NCBI GenBank assembly: GCA_039028795.1
Contig: JBCCHJ010000016.1
Span: 25,050 to 89,049 of the forward strand
Origin: Thermohalobaculum sp039028795
GTDB taxonomy: Bacteria; Pseudomonadota; Alphaproteobacteria; Rhodobacterales; Rhodobacteraceae
Reading direction: 5' to 3'
Length of the DNA stretch: 64,000 nt
A model generated the notes under the pieces. That model saw only the letters and a program-made list of their open reading frames with translations. It ran no database searches and was not told the DNA's origin. Positions 59,897 through 64,000 of the stretch are shown one piece after another. Every line of letters starts with the position of its first letter. Position 1 is the stretch's first letter. Position numbers and translations under genes: made by a program.

Positions 59897-61240
59897 ATGT
59901 CCGATGATCACAATGCTCTGATCGTTGAAAAGCGTGCGCAGATCGCTGATCTCGAGGCAGAGATCGCAGACCACCTCAGCGCGTTGGGCCAGGACCCTGG
60001 CGTTTCTCCGTTCGCGCCAGCGCGTTTCCCTGATTTGCCCCAAGTTCCCGGCGTCAGGTTTTCTGCGGCCGCGGCCGGGGTTCGGTACACCACCGGCAGG
60101 CTGGACGTGATGCTGGCAGATTTGTCGCCTGGCACCGTCTTTGCGGGCACGTTCACGAAATCAGCGACCCGGGCAGCCCCAGTGTTGTGGTGTCAGGGCC
60201 GAATCGCCGCACAGGACGCGGACGAAGGCGCAACTCAGGCCATCGTGGTCAACGCAGGCAACGCCAACGCTTTTACCGGGGGGCATGGTCAGGCCTCGGT
60301 TGACCAGGTCATGCAGGCGACCGGCGCAGTGCTCGGCATCCCGGCGACGAACTGCTTCATGGCCTCGACAGGTGTCATTGGCGAACCGCTGCCGCCAGAA
60401 CGCATCACCTCGAAGCTTGAAGAGCTGAAGGCGGGGCTGTCCCCGGACAGCATTGAAAACGCGGCCCGGGCGATCATGACCACGGACACCTTTCCGAAAG
60501 GCGCCTCGGCGGTGGCCGACATCGGCGGCACAAAGGTCACAATCACCGGCATCGCCAAGGGATCCGGGATGATCGCCCCGGATATGGCAACGATGCTGGT
60601 CTTTGTCTTCACCGATGCTGCGATAGATCAGCCGGTGCTGCAGGAGATGGTCAGCGAACTCACCGATCAAAGCTTCAACGCGATCACCGTCGACAGCGAC
60701 ACATCGACTTCGGACACGCTGTTGGTCGCAGCGACCGGCGCTGCCGAAAATGAACGGATCTCCTCGCGCGATGACCCAGGCTGCGGGGCGCTGCGCACAG
60801 CGCTTGGTAGCGTTATGACCGATCTGGCACATCAGGTGGTGAAGGATGGCGAAGGCGCCTCAAAATTCGCGGCCATCACTGTTAGCGGTGCGGCCGATGA
60901 TGGCGCGGCACGGCGCATCGGCCTCGCCATCGCGAACTCCCCTTTGGTGAAAACCGCCCTGGCAGGCGAGGACCCGAACTGGGGCCGCATCGTCATGGCT
61001 GTGGGCAAATCGGGCGAGGCCGCCGACCGGGACAAGCTATCGATCACCTTCGGCGATATCATGGTGGCCGAAAACGGCTGGGTCGCGGACAGCTACACCG
61101 AAGAAGCCGGGGCCACATACATGCAGCGCGCGGAACTCGACATAGGCGTCGATGTCGGCGTCGGCGATGGACGCGCAACGGTCTGGACCTGCGATCTGAC
61201 CCATCAATACATCACCATCAACGCGGACTATCGGTCTTGA
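59897..61240 (+). CDS. argJ: ornithine acetyltransferase / glutamate N-acetyltransferase (bifunctional ArgJ)
   Basis: 447 residues. The self-cleavage site is KGSGMIAPDMATML, where the Thr becomes the N-terminal nucleophile; NAGNANAFTG, FMASTGVIGE and DTSTSDT are further family blocks. It transfers acetyl from acetylornithine to glutamate and closes the arginine cycle. It carries an N-terminal extension of about 40 residues (NALIVEKRAQIADLEAEIADHL), helical and coiled-coil-like, before the normal start at about SPFAPARFPDLPQVPGVRF. GGGGAAAATCCA precedes the ATG. It shares a TTGA overlap with mutT and probably the parvulin transcript. Confidence 0.95.
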   Translation: MSDDHNALIVEKRAQIADLEAEIADHLSALGQDPGVSPFAPARFPDLPQVPGVRFSAAAAGVRYTTGRLDVMLADLSPGTVFAGTFTKSATRAAPVLWCQGRIAAQDADEGATQAIVVNAGNANAFTGGHGQASVDQVMQATGAVLGIPATNCFMASTGVIGEPLPPERITSKLEELKAGLSPDSIENAARAIMTTDTFPKGASAVADIGGTKVTITGIAKGSGMIAPDMATMLVFVFTDAAIDQPVLQEMVSELTDQSFNAITVDSDTSTSDTLLVAATGAAENERISSRDDPGCGALRTALGSVMTDLAHQVVKDGEGASKFAAITVSGAADDGAARRIGLAIANSPLVKTALAGEDPNWGRIVMAVGKSGEAADRDKLSITFGDIMVAENGWVADSYTEEAGATYMQRAELDIGVDVGVGDGRATVWTCDLTHQYITINADYRS

Positions 61241-61635
61241 AGATCATTCTGGTTGCCGCAGTTGCCCTGATTGACCGGGATGGACGGGTCCTGCTGGCCC
61301 AACGCCCTGAAGGCAAATCCATGGCGGGGCTCTGGGAATTCCCGGGGGGAAAAGTCGAACCCGGCGAGACACCCGAAGCCTGTCTGATTAGGGAACTGGA
61401 TGAAGAACTTGGCATAAACACCTGGGAAAGCTGCCTTGCGCCCCTAACCTTTGCCTCGCACACCTATGAGGATTTCCACCTTTTGATGCCGCTCTTCGCC
61501 TGCCGTAAATGGGAAGGTGTCGTTCAGGGCCGCGAAGGCCAGGCATTGGCATGGGCGACAAAGGCGCGGCTGCCAGACTACCCGATGCCGTCTGCCGATA
61601 TTCCCCTGATCCCGATCCTGCAGGATTGGCTGTAG
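61237..61635 (+). CDS. mutT: MutT-type 8-oxo-dGTP diphosphatase (Nudix hydrolase)
   Basis: 132 residues with the complete Nudix box GGKVEPGETPEACLIRELDEELGI and the MutT lead-in VLLAQRPEGKSMAGLWEFPGG. It hydrolyses 8-oxo-dGTP and so prevents A-to-C errors. The start is TTG, overlapping the argJ stop by four bases, a common arrangement in this group. The overlap suggests coupled translation. Confidence 0.94.
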   Translation: MKIILVAAVALIDRDGRVLLAQRPEGKSMAGLWEFPGGKVEPGETPEACLIRELDEELGINTWESCLAPLTFASHTYEDFHLLMPLFACRKWEGVVQGREGQALAWATKARLPDYPMPSADIPLIPILQDWL

Positions 61636-61721
61636 CCGCGGCTCTCGCGCAAACGTGACACGTTGAAAGGGACAGACCCCGATCCTGCATCGTATCACCG
61701 GTGCAGAGACAGGAGTCGCGG

Positions 61722-62690
61722 ATGTTCAGATTTGTCGTCGCTCTGGTGTTAACAGCGCTCACCACGACCATGGCGTTTGCTGATGCCGGTCGCTGGCAAC
61801 GCGCCTGGCCCAATACCGATTTCACCAAGATGTCGGTCAATCCGTTCGAGATCTTTTCCGGCGGTCCACCCAAGGACGGCATTCCGGCGATCACCGGCCC
61901 AACCATGAAACCGGTCGCCGCGGAAGATGAAATCGACGATCGTGAACCGGTGATGAGCGTCGCCCTGGATGGCCAAACCCCGCGCGCCTATCCGATCCGT
62001 TATCTGATGTGGCATGAGATCGTGAATGACCGCATTGGCGACGTGCCGGTTGCCGTCACCTTTTGCCCGCTCTGCAATTCCGGTCTGGTCTTTGATCTGC
62101 GTATGGATGGGCAGGAACTGGAATTGGGCGTCTCCGGCATGCTTCGCCACTCGGACATGATCATGTATGACCGGCAAACCGAAAGCTGGTGGCAACAATT
62201 CACCGGAGAGGCGATCGCCGGCGATATGCTGGGCAAGACGCTGACACCACTACCCGCCTTGCTGGAAAGCTGGGCTGCCTTCAAATCCCGGCACCCGGAT
62301 GGCCTGGTCATGGCCGAGCCAACCGGTCACTCCCGGTCTTATGGCTCCAATCCCTATCGCAGCTATGACACCGGCACGCCGTTCCTCTATCGCGGCGAAA
62401 ACCCGCCGCATGACATCCACCCCCTGACCCGGGTGATCCGCGTCGATGACAAAGCTTGGCCGCTGATCCGCGTGCGCCAGGCAGGACGCCTGGAAGAAGC
62501 CGACCTGATCCTGACATGGACGGAAGGCCAGGCCTCGGCGCTTGACGACAAAAACATCGCCGAGGGGCGCGAGGTCGGCAACGTCGTCGTCACGTCGCCC
62601 GACGGGACGCCCGTGGTCTTCGAGGTGGTCTTTGCCTTCGCCTTCCATGCCTTCACTCCGGACGGGGAATGGATGCTGGGCGCGCAATGA
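61722..62690 (+). CDS. exported DUF3179 protein
   Basis: 322 residues from ATG 61722 (AGGAG six bases upstream). A signal peptide ends near residue 20 (TTTMAFADAG). The body is DUF3179: GIPAITGPTM, YPIRYLMWHEIVND, the conserved VTFCPLCNSGLVFD with two Cys, and later TESWWQQFTGEAIAGD. The family is periplasmic or exported and has no established function; the CPLC pair suggests a metal or redox site. It overlaps the next gene by ATGA, so the two are co-translated. Confidence 0.9.
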   Translation: MFRFVVALVLTALTTTMAFADAGRWQRAWPNTDFTKMSVNPFEIFSGGPPKDGIPAITGPTMKPVAAEDEIDDREPVMSVALDGQTPRAYPIRYLMWHEIVNDRIGDVPVAVTFCPLCNSGLVFDLRMDGQELELGVSGMLRHSDMIMYDRQTESWWQQFTGEAIAGDMLGKTLTPLPALLESWAAFKSRHPDGLVMAEPTGHSRSYGSNPYRSYDTGTPFLYRGENPPHDIHPLTRVIRVDDKAWPLIRVRQAGRLEEADLILTWTEGQASALDDKNIAEGREVGNVVVTSPDGTPVVFEVVFAFAFHAFTPDGEWMLGAQ

Positions 62691-63304
62691 TACTACTGGC
62701 CCGGGCCTTGGCGACCGCGATGGCCCTGACACCCGGGCTTGTCCCCGCCGAAGTTCTGGAAATTCCCCGCTGCGACGGCGCGCTGGCGTGCGAAATCACA
62801 GACGCCCCGCCCAACCCGGTCATGCCGGATCCGGACAATGGCAAGCTGCTGGTTTGGAACGAACGTCAGAACATCATCCTGAAGGAAGATCTGGTGCTGG
62901 ATCGGGTGGCGGACCCCGGATCACCCTTTGTCGCGCGCCGGGACGATGGGCGATATGTGATCCGCGCCGGAACCTTGGTCTCCAGCCACTACCTGCAATG
63001 GGACCCCTCTTGGGAAAGCGCAGACTTCGTGTCTGCGACCATCAAGCTGGACCAACCTATCTTCGGGTTCATCATCGGTGACCAGAACCTCTTTGACAGC
63101 GATGCGCAACTGGGCCTGCCCGGGATAGATTATAGCGACTTCTGGCTTCGCGGGCTTGAAGACGAAGACTGGACCCGCATGCGCGATGACGAGGTCGATA
63201 TCAGTTGGTGGGCCAGCAGCCCCGGCGACTGGACCCGGCTGATCACGGCGGGTGCGCTGATCGGTGCTGCGGACCCAGCCAGTGCACAAACACCGCGACG
63301 TTAA
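62687..63304 (+). CDS. exported hypothetical protein co-translated with the DUF3179 gene
   Basis: 205 residues from ATG 62687, overlapping the DUF3179 stop by four bases. A hydrophobic N-terminus (LLARALATAMALTPGLVPAE) is a signal peptide. The mature part has a PRCDGALACEITDAPPNPVMPDP stretch with two Cys, then an Asp/Trp-rich beta-like body (VSSHYLQWDPSW, SWWASSPGDWTRLI) without a recognised domain. Function unknown; constant pairing with DUF3179 could be tested across genomes. Confidence 0.75.
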   Translation: MILLARALATAMALTPGLVPAEVLEIPRCDGALACEITDAPPNPVMPDPDNGKLLVWNERQNIILKEDLVLDRVADPGSPFVARRDDGRYVIRAGTLVSSHYLQWDPSWESADFVSATIKLDQPIFGFIIGDQNLFDSDAQLGLPGIDYSDFWLRGLEDEDWTRMRDDEVDISWWASSPGDWTRLITAGALIGAADPASAQTPRR

Positions 63305-63419
63305 AAGGCCAAACCTCGTTAATCCGATAGTTGAGATGCCGCCCCTTTTGCCCATTGCTGTTGGGCGTTCGGACAGGCATTTTGCGCGCCGAAACAAAAA
63401 TGCGCGGCAGGGAATCGGC

Positions 63420-64000
63420 ATGCTTGAGAAAAGAGACTTCTACATTGATGGCGCTTGGGTTGCGCCCCAGGCGGGAACGGATTGTCAGGTCATAGATCCG
63501 GCGACAGAAAATCCCTGTGCGGTGATCTCGCTGGGCGGTCAGGCCGACACCGACGCCGCCGTCGAAGCTGCCCGCCGGGCCTTTCCGGGATGGGCGTCGA
63601 CGCCGCTCACCGACCGCATTGCGTTGGTGGAACGCATCCTCGAGTGTTACAACGCCCGGGCCGAAGACCTGAGCCAGGCCATGAGCCTGGAAATGGGCGC
63701 ACCTATTGACCTCTCGCGGGAGCAGCAGACCCCGCTGGGCACGTCGCATATCAAAGCCTTCTTGCGCGCTGCCAAGAACTTCACGTTGCAGGAACCCCTT
63801 GGCCCTCATGCACCGACAACCCAGATCCGCCATGAACCCATTGGCGTCTGCGGACTGATTACCCCTTGGAACTGGCCGATGAACCAAGTCACGCTGAAGG
63901 CAATCCCGGCTCTGCTGGCGGGATGCACCGCGATCTTGAAGCCATCCGAGGTCTCTCCACTGTCGTCCATCCTGTTTGCCGAGATCCTGGACGAGGCAGG
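63420..64000 (+). CDS. aldehyde dehydrogenase family protein, 5' part only (gene runs off the window)
   Basis: 193 codons are visible; the end lies beyond base 64000. The start ATG 63420 has AGGGAA upstream. FYIDGAWVAPQAG, the NAD-binding block GLITPWNWPMNQVTLKAIPALLAGCTAILKPSE and DRIALVERILECYNARAEDLSQAMSLEMG are typical of the NAD(P)-dependent aldehyde dehydrogenases. It oxidises an aldehyde to the acid. The catalytic Cys and Glu are past the edge and cannot be checked. It stands 115 bp after the secreted protein gene. Confidence 0.92.
   Translation, partial: MLEKRDFYIDGAWVAPQAGTDCQVIDPATENPCAVISLGGQADTDAAVEAARRAFPGWASTPLTDRIALVERILECYNARAEDLSQAMSLEMGAPIDLSREQQTPLGTSHIKAFLRAAKNFTLQEPLGPHAPTTQIRHEPIGVCGLITPWNWPMNQVTLKAIPALLAGCTAILKPSEVSPLSSILFAEILDEA

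Overview
The window looks like chromosomal DNA from a high-GC alphaproteobacterium, most probably of the Rhodobacteraceae (Roseobacter group). The evidence is the gene neighbourhoods (glmM-folP; DUF2849-cysI-DUF934-cysH; secA divergent from a parvulin gene followed by argJ and mutT), the NnrS/NnrU pair, the small Cys-rich exported peptides and the dense set of organic-acid catabolic genes. This placement is inferred from gene content and protein resemblance, not from a marker gene. I see no rRNA, tRNA, CRISPR array, transposase or integrase.

Layout. 0-11 kb: the 5' part of a Thg1-like tRNA(His) guanylyltransferase gene behind an acyl-CoA dehydrogenase; an MFS transporter whose 3' end plus the following small gene has been tandemly duplicated (second copy AT-rich and diverged); a TauD-type dioxygenase; a family III CoA-transferase, a crotonase and a lone CoxL-like molybdopterin subunit; a GGDEF protein; NIPSNAP and dodecin proteins. 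11-21 kb: a beta-decarboxylating dehydrogenase with an EamA transporter; an MmgE/PrpD protein with another EamA transporter; then a compact six-gene minus-strand operon of LeuC-like, LeuD-like, NTF2-like, HAD, MAPEG and tartrate/D-malate dehydrogenase proteins. 21-29 kb: membrane and YHS proteins, a ketopantoate reductase, a 2-hydroxyacid dehydrogenase, and a four-gene crotonase/CoA-ester lyase/HAD/amidohydrolase operon.

29-37 kb: nnrS-nnrU behind a perfect FNR/NnrR-type box; an ABC solute-binding protein without its permease; a DsbA-family protein; an XRE regulator with a membrane partner; a GST preceded by a probably frameshifted small Cys-rich peptide gene; an amidase. 37-47 kb is mostly housekeeping: glmM, folP, the assimilatory sulfate-reduction cluster, a prolyl-4-hydroxylase-like gene and gyrA. 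47-54 kb is a minus-strand catabolic block: tricarballylate-dehydrogenase-like and PrpF-like genes, a small lipoprotein, then a five-gene run of isocitrate-lyase-superfamily lyase, MBL hydrolase, alpha/beta hydrolase, MBL hydrolase and SDR. 54-64 kb: histidine phosphatase, 1-Cys peroxiredoxin, a large intergenic inverted repeat, secA, a parvulin, argJ, mutT, a DUF3179 protein with a secreted partner, and the start of an aldehyde dehydrogenase.

How the genes fit together: housekeeping stretches are separated by cassettes for carboxylic acids and CoA esters (CoA transfer, hydration, C-C cleavage, aconitase-type isomerisation, oxidative decarboxylation, aconitate-type isomerisation). Their substrates cannot be read from sequence alone. 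The observations most worth following are the MFS-tail/small-gene duplication, the LeuCD plus tartrate-dehydrogenase operon with no synthase, the five-gene hydrolase/lyase operon, the Thg1-like gene in a lineage described as not needing G-1 on tRNA(His), and the small Cys-rich exported peptides.
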